DNA of 64,000 bases from Corella eumyota (Eukaryota; Chordata; Ascidiacea; Phlebobranchia; Corellidae): positions 5,456,001 through 5,520,000 of the forward strand of contig OY720099.1 in assembly GCA_963082875.1 (NCBI GenBank). The letters are read 5' to 3'. Each line of letters begins with the position of its first letter. Within the stretch, counting starts at the first letter, position 1. The notes under the pieces are model-generated. The model was given only the letters and a program-made list of their open reading frames with translations, ran no database searches and was not told the origin of the DNA. Positions 24,001 through 34,089 of this stretch are shown piece by piece. The position numbers were made by a program, and so were the translations under genes.

Positions 24001-26018
24001 AAGATCTTGATTTTGTGGCTCTCAGTGATGTCGTTGATGCCATGGCACAGGTTTGGGTTGCCAATTTTTTTAAATTTAATTTATGTTTTAATATATTCCT
24101 GAAGTAAATTTTTTTTATTACTTTAAGCTTGGGCAGTTTATTGTATTTTTATAAACCTTTTTGGTTAAATTTTGTTTTTTAATCGAAGTGCCAATGACAT
24201 TGCAAAATAAAAATTGAAATAAAAAAAGAGTTTTTTAACAAATTTTTATACAAGAAATACCATTGTAGTTTTAAAACATTTACAATTTTCAGGTTTATTT
24301 TTTGCCTGAAAACGACGATTTGTTTTTTGAGCAACTTTACGAGGAGTTGCTTCATAAATTAACAACTTTGTCCACAAGCCATGTCAAAAATGTGCAACGA
24401 AAACTTATCCTAACAGCATTCCACTTTGCAGTTTTTGGACGATATCCAACTAAAATCATTCGTTTGGCGATAACCCAGGAACAGGTACTGAGTGTTTATT
24501 GTATTTATTTATGCTCTATGTAGAAAGGTTAACTTTACTACCTGAACATAAAGTAGTATTAGTTAACCATTGCCAAGTTGATTTGGCAGATTTGGGATAT
24601 TATAGATTATAATTGTCTGTTTAATAACTGCTGATTGTTTTTGGCTTAGCAGAAGTTCATTCTGTTTATAGTGCCCCACTTAAGGGTGCTACAGCATAAA
24701 AGCAGTGGGGATCAAACCTATAACCTCAAGTAGTAAAACTAAGTGTTGAAAGCTCTTAACTCTGTTCTCAATTTTAAAACGTGTTCACTAGTTATATTAA
24801 TCATTTTAAAAAAATTGTTTTTTAAAAAGAGTTCTTTGTTTATAGATCATTGGGAATATACACAAAGGAAGTTATCTGGAGGATTTGTGTCGAACTTTAA
24901 GCATTGAAAGACCGGATTTACTTCCAAACTCTATTCCACAGCAATTATTAAGGCGACCTTCTGTCAAGTTATACAAATACGAACAGGTTAGTAAAAATTT
25001 ATTTTATATGATCACAAAAAAATTTTTTTAGTCGTCTTATTAAAAATAGAACTTGTTTTAATTTTTTTATAAGTGTGACAATTAGCGTTAACACTTGACT
25101 TCACTACATGGGGTTCTTAGTTAGATTCCATGATGTGGTGCTCTTAAGTAATGTGATATAAACGGTAATAACTACTGCCTGGCCAAAAACCAACGGGCAG
25201 GCTAATTATGGTACTATTATATTCAGTGATATCCCAAACTGCCAAAGTCAACTCGAAAATAAACCAGTTAATATATTTTACTCTATTTTTAGTCCATAGA
25301 GTCAGCCTTCCCACATTGAGAATAAACAAAAAAATTTAATTCTTTTTTTAGGATGTGAACGATCGCTTATGTGATACAGTGAGTTATGAGAAGTTTAGTG
25401 TTGTTTCATCTCCTATTGGTAAATGTCCGGTGTTTTTGATCCATGCCAAGTTAGATGGAAGTTTATTAGAAGCCGAACCCTCCTCCAACTTTATACCAGC
25501 ACACATGCACCAAACGGTATGTTGTGTAAATTATTTAAAAAAATTTTAAACTAGGATTTTGTCCAGTGTTTGCTATTTTTATGATTTGGTATAAAATTTT
25601 GGTAAAAACAATTTTTTTGAAACATTTTTTATTTACTATTTGTTTTTTTGCATTTTATTAAATGGTTGTTTTTTAAAGAATTTTTTTTGATAAAAAAATT
25701 CTTGAACAAAATTAAAATGGTAAAATTTAACTTTTTGATTTCAATTTACAAAAATCGCTATTTAAAAAATAAATAACCAAGGTGTTTTAATTTTAGGTTC
25801 AGAATATTGTCGTCGTTCCGTTACCGCGATTTCGCTTCTGCCGAGATTCTAAGCACGCCAACGGAAAAACCCGACTCGTTTTGCGGCTGTTGCGAGCCCA
25901 AGGTGCCCGGGTCGTTACAGTGCCGCATTTCGAGTGGGACGGAACGACTAACAAGCATAAATGCGGTTATTTGAAAAGGAAAATATTTGACCAAAAAACG
26001 GATGACGTTGTTGAATAG
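18060..26018 (+). CDS. FAST kinase domain-containing (FASTKD) protein with RAP domain
   Basis: Fourteen exons: 18060-18134, 18526-18613, 18843-18953, 19213-19596, 19842-20035, 20323-20515, 21503-21656, 21932-22136, 23451-23582, 23922-24050, 24293-24484, 24846-24986, 25352-25516, 25797-26018. All are GT-AG and in phase: 794 residues. FASTKD proteins act in mitochondria on organellar RNA processing and stability. The N-terminus (MLSLLKSPNYVFSQATKNWR) is basic and free of acids, compatible with mitochondrial import. Residues about 92-219 are a Ser/Pro/Thr-rich linker, and about 220-700 are helical and FAST-like (for example FGRYPTKIIRLAI). Residues about 722-785 match a RAP domain: VVVPLPRFRF, LVLRLLRAQGARVVTVPHFE, then W and YLKRKIF. 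Which FASTKD subtype it is cannot be told. Four introns carry SINEs. Confidence 0.78.
20546..20830 (-). mobile_element. tRNA-derived SINE (S4)
   Basis: Full-length copy on the minus strand inside FASTKD intron 6. The B-box region appears as GGATCAAACCTAGGACCTTA on the plus strand, and the 3' end as CACCTTTGATGTGGGAAGG. Confidence 0.85.
23606..23882 (-). mobile_element. tRNA-derived SINE (S5), diverged
   Basis: Minus-strand copy in FASTKD intron 9. GTGGTGATCAAACCAAGGACC and the CCTGACCCAAAAGTTGGC core are recognisable, but it is more decayed than S2 or S4, suggesting an older insertion. Confidence 0.72.
24505..24765 (-). mobile_element. tRNA-derived SINE (S6), diverged
   Basis: Minus-strand copy in FASTKD intron 11. 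AGCAGTGGGGATCAAACC and the TTAGCAGAAGTTCATTCTG segment match the family; the 3' end is degraded. Confidence 0.75.
25070..25340 (+). mobile_element. tRNA-derived SINE (S7), diverged
   Basis: Plus-strand copy in FASTKD intron 12. CACTTGACTTCACTACATGG and the end CTTCCCACATTGAGAATAAA mark it. The A box is largely lost. Confidence 0.75.
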
Positions 26019-26901
26019 AAGAATTAAAGCTGTACAAAATTGTTGTATTTTTTGTTGGATTTTCGGCTAAATTTCAGATGACCTTGCAGACTTTTGCGTT
26101 TGCTGTCGTTGTTGCTCAGTGTGTTTGTTGTTGTCGTGAGAGACGTGGCAGCATGATGACGTCATTTGTAATTGATGACGTATGCAGTGTTGTGGCATTA
26201 TTTGGGTTTATTAAAAAATAATACGGTGTAGCAAATTGACAATGGTTATTTTTTAATTTTGATAATGTAATCTTAAAATTGAAATTTTTTACTGATTTAT
26301 GAACATTTTAACATGAATGATTTTGGTTTTCTTTTTTATTTTATTTTTTTTTATTTTTAACCTAAATTTAATGGTACTGTGAATTATGTGTAAGCTTAAA
26401 GCACGCATGCACCTTTAACCCCAGTCTGTATATCTTCTAAAAACCAAAAGTTGTACTTTTTGCAAATGAATTTAGATTTACTTACGTCAACTTAATGCTA
26501 ATTCGCATGGTTACTAAAAAAATATCTGCTTTATAAACTTGTTTATTAATAAATATTGGGTTTAAATTAACGAATTTGCAGGTCGATTTCCAATAAAATC
26601 AATTAAATGTACATTTTTGGATGTTTTTTTACAAAAATAGACTTATGGCCAAATAGTATGGTATTTAAAAAATCTTTTGATATTTTTCACGCTGGTAAAC
26701 GTTAATATTCAACATATACATCCGGTCATGACAGCGGTCTAGAAGTCGAAGGGTTTTGAGTTCGAACAGCACCAATGCCACACTATTCACTCCTAGGCAT
26801 GACGTTTACAAAAAGCTTAAACACAAAAATAATTACACTCTGCTTTCTTGTACGCAGTAAAAGTGTTGTGGTTTATTATATCAAGTACAAATGTTTATTA
26901 T
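26019..26901 (+). other. FASTKD 3' UTR and intergenic DNA
   Basis: ATTAAA at about 26033 and AATAATA near 26216 are weak poly(A) candidates for the FASTKD-like gene. At about 26710-26880 a segment containing GAGTTCGAAC looks like a B box of a second, different tRNA-related repeat, but no clear A box or second copy is seen. Confidence 0.35.
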
Positions 26902-27172
26902 AGGGCAGCGTGGTGTAGTGGTCTTGGCTTCACTATACGAGAAGACTTTGGTTTAATCCCCAATACTCTCATGCTGTAGCGCCCTTAAGTAAGGTGCTAT
27001 AAACGGTAACTTTTGCTGAGTCAATTCTTAATCAGCAGTTTATTAATATCGGGCAATGATATTCAATAAAATTTTACACTGCCAAAGGCAACGCGCGAGA
27101 CCGAGTCGAGGTAACTGTTTTTTTATGTTTATGTCATAAAGTCGACTTTCCCACATCGGGGGTAAATATAAA
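26902..27172 (+). mobile_element. tRNA-derived SINE (S8)
   Basis: Nearly full-length plus-strand copy: GGGCAGCGTGGTGTAGTGG head, GGTTTAATCC B-box position, CATGCTGTAGCGCCCTTAAG body and CCCACATCGGGGGTAAAT end. Lies in the spacer after the FASTKD-like gene. Confidence 0.85.
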
Positions 27173-27700
27173 ACGCATGAAATTTCAAGTTTAATTTATT
27201 TTAATGATAATCTTTTTCAAATAGAATTCTAAATACGTTTGTAAAAATTAAACAAGCAAAAGTTAGCTCTCCCAAACTTGAAGTAAACCAAATAATTTAG
27301 GACAAAGCGTACCCACGTGATTTGCTATTACAAAAAACAGTGGTCTACCATTGTTACAAGTTTAGCCAAATAACTAAAAAAATATATTAAATTGTTGCAT
27401 TATTTTAATTGTAATATAAGATAAAAAACCAAGGTGTTTATTAAGAGTAAAAAGATTAGAATTTCTTTACCTAAAAAAATGGCGAATTAGGAACAATTAT
27501 TTCAACAGTAACATCTGTTACAAAACGGTAAAATTTTCCATTAAGCGAGGCGCAAGAAATGTGACGTCATAATTAGTGCGCTTCCACGAGACATTCCTTT
27601 TACACCCCGGGTGTTGCATCACAAGGCGCTCTGTTAAAACAAGTGTTCGTTTTAAATTTTGATTGACAGTTGAAAAAGAACTTTTTTACTTCAAGACGCT
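27173..27700. other. Intergenic, promoter side of the small-protein locus
   Basis: Less AT-rich patches around 27540-27640 (CGCAAGAAATGTGACGTCAT, CACCCCGGGTG) precede a short CA-rich run at 27706-27724. A promoter for the transcript beginning near 27.7 kb is plausible, but no TATA box or start site is clear. Confidence 0.35.
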
Positions 27701-28020
27701 GTGCATACACACACACACGCACATTACTGCACATGCGCAGTGACCAGTGACGTAGAGGTTAGATTTCAAAATCGGAATTCTAGTCATTCTAGATGGACTT
27801 TTAAGGTGAGTGCACGTATTTTTGTTAGTGTTTTGAAAATCGTATTTTTTTAAAGAATTATTAGTCATCGTAATGGCTTTTACAATATATTAGGGTATTA
27901 TTTAGTACGTTATTACTTTTTATATAATATCATAATTTTTTATTTTATGTTGGTGTAAAATATTTTTACTTAACAAAATTCATTTTTTTTAGTTATTTTA
28001 AAAAGTGAGCAAAGTAGAAA

Positions 28021-28568
28021 ATGAACGCGATATCTTGGGCCATTAATTCTCAAATATATTCCAGGTAAAATTTTGTTCGATTTTTTATATTTAAATATAA
28101 ATTTAGAAAAAATAAAATTTAAAAAATCATATTATAATTTTTTTTAAATAATTTTTTTTTTTTATTATTAATTTTATTCCATTTTATTTTTAAATTTATT
28201 AAATGTTTTTAAACATTATTAAACCTGTGTTGATGCGCAGGTACTTTCTTTCAAAAGTAAAGCAAGGTATTTAATCTATACTTTTAATTCATAAACTTTG
28301 GCATGTCCAAGGGAAACTGAATACTAAAACATTAGCATTTTAAAAATTCTTTGATACATATAATGTAAAACATCGGCGTAATATAAATTAATTGGCATAC
28401 ACAAATTAAAAAAATTGGGATACCTTAAAACTTTTTGGCACAATTTTGGCATATCTTAGTTGATTTGGCTAGGGTTTAAGTGTCCATTATTTATTTAAAA
28501 AAATGTTTTTTGTGCAGCAAAATTGGATTATATTTGGATTATATCCTGTTATTGGAGGAAAAAGATAA
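28021..28568 (+). CDS. Possible 36-residue membrane micro-protein
   Basis: Exon 28021-28064, micro-exon 28241-28256 and exon 28518-28568 join in phase and read MNAISWAINSQIYS, RYFLSK, QNWIIFGLYPVIGGKR, stop. The second half is hydrophobic with a basic end, like small inner-membrane or ER proteins. I do not recognise the family. A second donor (28267) would lengthen the micro-exon to 26 nt and change the last exon's frame to a longer, less hydrophobic tail. The good splice signals are the main support; coding status is unproven. Confidence 0.35.
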
Positions 28569-28859
28569 TAGCAGGAAATGGAGGACTGGAATATGGATGG
28601 AATCAATTTCAGTCTCCCTAGCAAAGGAGAAGTTAAGTTAAAAAAAAAACTCAGGACCCGAAGACAACTTTGGAATGGAATGGATTAATTAACAAACTCA
28701 AGAATACTTAAACATTGACCTTAACTCAGAACCTAGAAGACCTTAACTCAGGACCTTGGCCTTAACTCAGGACCAAGAAGAACTTGTAAGACAGAATATA
28801 TATATAAATAATAATTGTTACCATTAATGAGAGGTCTGTAGGTTTTTACGTGCCTGATC

Positions 28860-29640
28860 TTTTACATGTACTGCATAATTAAGCGCATAAAATTTTTTCA
28901 CGGGTAAAAGTTTATAGTATAACAGTCTATTTTTTATTTTGTGGCTAATCAATTCATTATTCCGCGCATATAAAGTAATATAGTTGACACAGTCCCAATG
29001 TGTTCAGTTTTTTTTGTTATGATAATTATATTAAACGGGGCTGTTTAATGTTTATAAAAATTTTTGCGCTGTAGAATAGAAAGTATATGAAATCTAGGCC
29101 TATGTGTGTGTTATATTTACTTATATGTGTATTTAATGCAAAAATTTACTGTATAATTATTTGCCCTTTGTAAATGTATGATATATCTATAGTTTAAGAG
29201 TATATAGTAGTATATTACAGGCCTATACTTTTTATTTTTTGACTGGTTAAAAACTTATCACAGAGAGTGTTTATAAATTTGTGTTTAAAAGTGTGTTTAA
29301 AAGTTTTTTAGAGTGTATAAAACTAGGCATAAGTGTGTGTTAGACGATGTGTACTTTAAGACTATGTAGTAGTATAGTAGTGCAGACCTATTCTTTTTTA
29401 TTTTGTGTCTGGTTAAAAACTTATAATCAAGCGTGTTTAAAGATTTTAATGTGTTTAAAATTATACTTAAGTGTGGGTATATGTATTTTAGAGATAACAG
29501 TGGATATCGCGTGTCTAATCTAATTTTATTTTGTGGCTATTAAAAAACTCATAATTAAGCGCATAAACAATTTTTAAGTGTTTAAAACTAGGCCTAAGTG
29601 TGTGTTATTATATGTGTTACATAAATTTACTGTAACTTTT
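28860..29640 (+). repeat. Degenerate long-period tandem repeat
   Basis: At least four decayed units are recognisable by TTTATTTTGTGGCT-type starts at about 28933, 29233, 29400 and 29527. They are followed by versions of TAAAAACTTATAATCAAGCG and AAACTAGGCCTAAGTGTG. Spacing varies from about 127 to 300 bp, so the array is old or gapped. Confidence 0.65.
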
Positions 29641-29839
29641 TTCGTCTAATATTATTATTATAATATACTTGTATGTATGGGTTGGAACCCCAAGTTAAAT
29701 ATTATTTATGTGTGGGTTGAAATCCAAAGTAAATATTAATTAGATGTTTTTGTGGGAGGCACCCTAACATTATTTGAACTAACATTAGCAGCAGTCATTT
29801 ATTTAGAAATACAAAAATTAACACTGTAAAAACATATAT

Positions 29840-30225
29840 ACAAATTTTTTTCTAAAAACAATTTTATTATAGGCATTTCTAATTTTTTTCTGCATTCATA
29901 AACTCTAAATTGTTTTATTTATTACAGGCGTTTATAATTTTTTCTGCATTCTAGATTTTTTAAATTCTTTCATTTATTACAGGCGTTTTTTAAATTTTTT
30001 TCTACATTCCAAAATTGACATTTTATTTTATTTATTACAGGCGTTTTTAATTTTTTCTGCATTCCAAAAAGTTCCAAATTCTTTTATTTGTTACAGGCGT
30101 TTTTCTGATTTTTTCTACATTCCCAAATTCCTATTTTTTTTATTCAGGCGTTTTTTATTTTCTTCCAATATCTGAATTCCTTTATTTTTTGCAGGCGTTT
30201 CTTATTTTTTCTGCATTCTAAAATG
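29840..30225 (+). repeat. Tandem repeat, seven ~55-bp units with CAG/GCG acceptor-like core
   Basis: Units share TTTATTTATTACAGGCGTTT followed by TTTTTTCTGCATTC. The AG dinucleotides fall at 29872, 29927, 29982, 30040, 30096, 30147 and 30194, giving spacings of 55, 55, 58, 56, 51 and 47 bp. Each unit looks like a polypyrimidine tract plus 3' splice site on the plus strand. Confidence 0.85.
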
Positions 30226-30284
30226 TTTTAAATTATCTTTTTTATAACTGGCCATTTTTTTTTTATTCTTTTTAAATCACTTAC

Positions 30285-30745
30285 CCTATATTTTTCCACA
30301 GGGGCCTTTATAACTAAAATTTTTTTCACAGGGGCCTTAATAACTAAAAATATTTTTACAGGGGCCTTAAAAACAAAAAGAATTTCCACAGGGGCCTTAA
30401 TAACCCAACATTTTTTCCACAGGGGCCTTAATAACTAAAATTTTTTTCCACAGGGGCCTTAATAACTAAAAAAATTTCCACAGGGGCCTTAAGAACTAAA
30501 AAAATTTCCACAGGGGCCTTAATAACTAAAAATATTTTTCACAGGGCCCTTAATAACCCAACATTTTTTCCACAGGGGCCTTAATAACTAAAATTTTTTT
30601 CCACAGGGGCCTTAATAACTAAAAATTTTTCTCCACAGGGGCCTTAATAACTAAAAATTTTTCCACAGGGGCCTTAATAACTAAATTTTTTTTTCCACAG
30701 GGGCCTTGATAACTTAATTTTTTCCACAGGGGCCTTAAAAACTAA
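30285..30745 (+). repeat. Tandem repeat, fifteen ~30-bp units shaped like 3' splice sites
   Basis: Core unit TTTTTCCACAGGGGCC followed by TTAATAACTAAAA. Fifteen CAG/GG positions start near 30301 and recur every 30-32 bp to about 30729. Each unit supplies a branch-point-like TAACTAA, a T tract and CAG/G in the right order and distance for a 3' splice site. Unit length alternates between 30 and 32, so no long frame stays open. Confidence 0.92.
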
Positions 30746-30764
30746 AATAACCCTTTTATTTTTA

Positions 30765-31015
30765 TTTCTTTCAGGTTAGATTACCACAACAAAGTTTAAC
30801 ATTTTGTTTTTTATTTTTAGATTCTGGTTAAATATTTTGAAGACCCTAGCAATTTGTTTTTTGTTTAATTTTAATTTGTTCTTAATTTTTAGAGTTCCAG
30901 TTAAAAAGAAAACTTTAATTTAACCATTTTTTACAGCTTAATCAAATATTTTTTAATTTTTTCACAGGGTTTACCACAAACAAATACTAACTGTGTTTCT
31001 TATTTTTAGTATCTG
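30765..31015 (+). repeat. Duplicated pair of acceptor-like modules
   Basis: A module with (C)AGG-TTA-ACCACAA followed 42-46 bp later by TTATTTTTAG and TCTGGTT occurs at 30774/30820 and again at 30967/31009, 193 bp apart, with a third related TTTTTAG site at 30892. It directly follows the CAGGGG array. Confidence 0.7.
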
Positions 31016-31120
31016 GTTGAGGAGCTCTTTCTAGGTTCTTGTTGATGAAAAAAGATTTCAATTTTATATAAACTTCAAACATAGCTGTTTATTCAATAAT
31101 AAATTGTTTTGCCAATTTAA

Positions 31121-31988
31121 AGTAATTTTTATTGTTTTTTTTACACTTTTATTATTATAATTTGTTTTATAACATGACATTAAATTGTTTTCTTAACCGC
31201 AATCATTCCTTTTTTTTTAAATTGTTCATTTTTCAGGAATTTATTCTATGTAAAATACAAGCCTTATTGACCAGTTATTTATTATAAATATTGATTTAAA
31301 TATTGTTTAGTGATTGTTTGTAATACTATGCTCAAACACAACGCTAAGATTAAACAAGCTATAAAACAATACTATGACAAGATTCAATTTAATTTTTTTA
31401 CAAACTACAAATTATACCGAAACTCTTGTATATTTATTTAAACAAAGTAAAAAATGCATAACTTATTGTTTTTAACGTAACAAATATTAAATTAATTTTA
31501 AAACCGATACTAAAAAATATTTATTATTTTGGTAATTGTTAATGTAGGAAGCGGTTTAAAATTGTCGCTATGGCATGATTACAACTTGGTAAATACATAA
31601 ATAAAGCCAACTAAAAAGTATTTTTACCCAGTTGAACAATATCGAGCAAAAAGGGTATTTAAAAAAAATTAATGGACCTACCTATGACAATTAATATAAA
31701 GGAAGGTATGGCAATATTTAATCGGTGTAAAAAACAACAAAGAATCATTTACACGAAATACGGGTTAAGAAGACAATTATAATTATTTATTAAATAATAA
31801 ATCGATTAAAAAAAAAATAATAAATCGATTAAAAAAGCATTTTTTTTGTTTTTAGTAAATACATTTAAAATATTGTAAACACTATTCAAAATAATTTTTT
31901 TAAATTTTAATTTAAAATAAATTTTTTTTACAGTAAAGTGTAACAAAATTTATCTGACAATTACTACTTTTAAACAAATATTACATAT
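31121..31988. other. AT-rich intergenic DNA
   Basis: Spacer between the convergent small transcript and the seven-TM gene. A small local duplication, AATAAATCGATTAAAAAA, occurs twice near 31796-31838. No gene recognised. Confidence 0.5.
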
Positions 31989-33125
31989 TTATTTTAAACA
32001 AATCCCGGTAAAAATTACCTTGTAATTTTCGAACGAGAAAAAAATGCTTAACATGTTAATCCATAAACTGAAATCGTACAGTATAAAAGTTAAATACTTT
32101 GGTGCGTCTTTGGGGAGAAAGAATGTTATTGCCACCATTGCCAAAACGATACTTAAGGTAAAAACTAAAGCACAAACAGCAGATCGTTTGATTACCTTTA
32201 ACACTCTTTTTTCACTGTGCGTGTGTTTGGTTAGTCCTGCAGATGTTGAGCGGGTTTTTAACTTTAATGCAACATTATCGTTTAATGGTGTTTTGTTAGC
32301 TTTTAACGAATTTGAACAGTCAACAAGTGGACATTCTGTTGGAATTGTTTCGTTAATTGTGTTTAATGATGAAACTTTGTTTGAAGTTTCAACCACGAAG
32401 ACTTTGGGCATTTTCTTCAACATGGTAACCTGAACTTTACGATGCATGACTAAAGGATAAATAAACAAACCGAAAAGAATAAGTTGGGCAATCAACAACA
32501 GTGCTCCCAAATATAGAATTAAATTAAGATTTATAGCTGTAGGGCGGGATATGCATCCAAAGTCTGATGTCTGAAAATTCAACGGATAAATAAACAAAAC
32601 CGCAAACCCAACCGCTATTAATATAAAACAAAACAAACTACACCAGCTTAAAATTTTAACTTTTCTTGTATGTAGATGCTTTAGTGAAGGTTGCAAATAG
32701 AAAATACGTTGACGCAGCCATAAGAATAGGTACATCGAAAAAATGCTTACAGCAAAGAACCCAGCAGCGACATCCAAAACTACTTCACAGATGTAATTAC
32801 CGGCTTCATATTTAAAGTAACCGATCAATAAAGTTGACTGGGTAAAAATCATACGAAAAGTAGTTAAAGGTGCTATGCAGGCTGCTGCCAACAAAATCTG
32901 GTTGCTAGTATATTCCTTTTTTTTTAACCGTTTTCCACTTTTGTTTATGTACACTGTCATCATGCATATTGAAAACCAAATGGTTGATGTGATTAACATT
33001 AAGATGACGAATTCGCTGATAATCCATTTAGAAGTTCGCACTGCTAGTTTAAGAGAATTCGTGATGTTTGTTGTTGATGGTAATTGAGTGGTGTTCATTT
33101 TCAAATTATTATGTTTTAAAAACAC
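31989..33125 (-). CDS. Single-exon seven-transmembrane receptor-like protein
   Basis: Intronless ORF of 378 residues; the start may instead be Met10 (33098), which puts NTT and NIT glycosylation sites close to the N-terminus. Seven hydrophobic helices are visible: around VILMLITSTIWFSIC, LLAAACIAPLTTFRMIF, VVLDVAAGFFAVSIFSMYLF, WCSLFCFILIAVGFAVLF, LILYLGALLLIAQLILFG, AVCALVFTLSIVLAMVAI and YLTFILYDFSLWINMLSI. One Cys just before TM3 (YICEVV) and one in the second outer loop (FGCISR) could form the usual GPCR disulphide, and LWLRQRIF sits where class A receptors have DRY. A long basic third inner loop (about residues 225-310) fits G-protein coupling. No ligand family is recognised; it may be a tunicate-specific group. 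Confidence 0.65.
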   Translation of the reverse strand: MFLKHNNLKMNTTQLPSTTNITNSLKLAVRTSKWIISEFVILMLITSTIWFSICMMTVYINKSGKRLKKKEYTSNQILLAAACIAPLTTFRMIFTQSTLLIGYFKYEAGNYICEVVLDVAAGFFAVSIFSMYLFLWLRQRIFYLQPSLKHLHTRKVKILSWCSLFCFILIAVGFAVLFIYPLNFQTSDFGCISRPTAINLNLILYLGALLLIAQLILFGLFIYPLVMHRKVQVTMLKKMPKVFVVETSNKVSSLNTINETIPTECPLVDCSNSLKANKTPLNDNVALKLKTRSTSAGLTKHTHSEKRVLKVIKRSAVCALVFTLSIVLAMVAITFFLPKDAPKYLTFILYDFSLWINMLSIFFSFENYKVIFTGICLK

Positions 33126-33278
33126 TTTTTAAATTATAATAAACTTAATAACTCGTATCAAATTATAAACCTACATATAAAAAAATTACCTGCTGAAGTT
33201 AAACCTTTTTACTTAGAACAAAAACGCATTTCCTGACACTAAATCTGACTAGTTTTATTAAAATATAAAACCCATTTT

Positions 33279-33725
33279 AAATCAATTTCAATGCGATGAA
33301 ACTTTACCAAATTATAGTTAAAAGTAACTAAGTTTAGATTATATCTTATCTATAAAACAGTATATTGTTTAAGTTTTCCCAAAACTTTTCTTTGTTTTAA
33401 TTGTAATGCTTGCAGATTTTTTTATTCGTAGTAAAAGGTATGAATCATAGGTTCTATAGACTGCTATGATACAAATATAAACACGTTGGAAGTTTAAAAC
33501 CTCAATTTTAATGCGATAAACTTTTACCAAACTATAGTTAAAAGTAACTAAGTTTAGATTATATCTTATCTATAAAACAGTATATTGTTTAAGTTTTCCC
33601 AAAACTTTTCTTTGTTTTAATTGTAATGCTTGCAGATTTTTTTATTCGTAGTAAAAGGTATGAATCATAGGTTCTATAGACTGCTATGATACAAAAATAA
33701 ACACGTTGGAAGTTTAAAACCTCAA
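33279..33725. repeat. 220-bp tandem duplication upstream of the seven-TM gene
   Basis: Two almost identical copies with a 220-bp offset (for example AAGTTTAGATTATATCTTAT at about 33330 and 33550). Each contains CTTATCTATAAAA, giving a GATAAG site and a TATA-like run on the minus strand, the strand of the gene. It starts about 150 bp upstream of the ORF, so the promoter may have been doubled recently. Confidence 0.9.
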
Positions 33726-34089
33726 ATAAAATGTATGATGATCGATGACCTTCATACGTAATATCCCTTATACGGGCGGCATTTTTTAATTATGGGGTAT
33801 AATAGTTTTTTATTATTGGATTTATTTTTTTATTATAAGTCTTTTTTAATAAGCTACTCTTCTTAAATTAAATGCATTTTATTACGCACAATAGGATATT
33901 GTGTATAATTAACAATGCAAAGAAAAAAATACGCTATTAAAAACATGCCCAAAATAACTTAAATATACTAATATTTAATATCTATAATAAAGAAAAAAGT
34001 CAAGTATTAACATTTTAATATTTAGAATAAATTATATTAAACAAATTTGCATTTAATTATAATAAACTAAAATTAACTTTCTAAACATT
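33726..34089. other. AT-rich DNA, nothing recognised
   Basis: Spacer between the duplicated segment and the left, diverged edge of the satellite array. Confidence 0.5.

Larger units (their letters stand above)
27700..31120 (+). other. Proposed transcript unit with repeat-filled last intron
   Basis: Hand-built model: non-coding exon ending at 27805 (donor AAG/GTGAGT), exons 27993-28064, 28241-28256 (or -28266) and 28518-28784 (donor GTAAGA at 28785), then a 2.2-kb intron and a terminal exon from 31010 to about 31120. The last acceptor has a perfect TACTAAC branch point (30985-30991) and a T-rich tract, and AATAAA lies at 31098-31103. All junctions are inferred from signals only. Three tandem-repeat families occupy the last intron. 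Confidence 0.4.

Noticed and set aside
29840-30745. CRISPR-like array
   Set aside because: Regular units, but they are contiguous variants of one another with no unique spacers, in an animal genome; tandem repeats explain them.
30285-30745. Repeat-encoded peptide (GALITK-type reading)
   Set aside because: Unit length alternates between 30 and 32 bp, so the frame breaks repeatedly.
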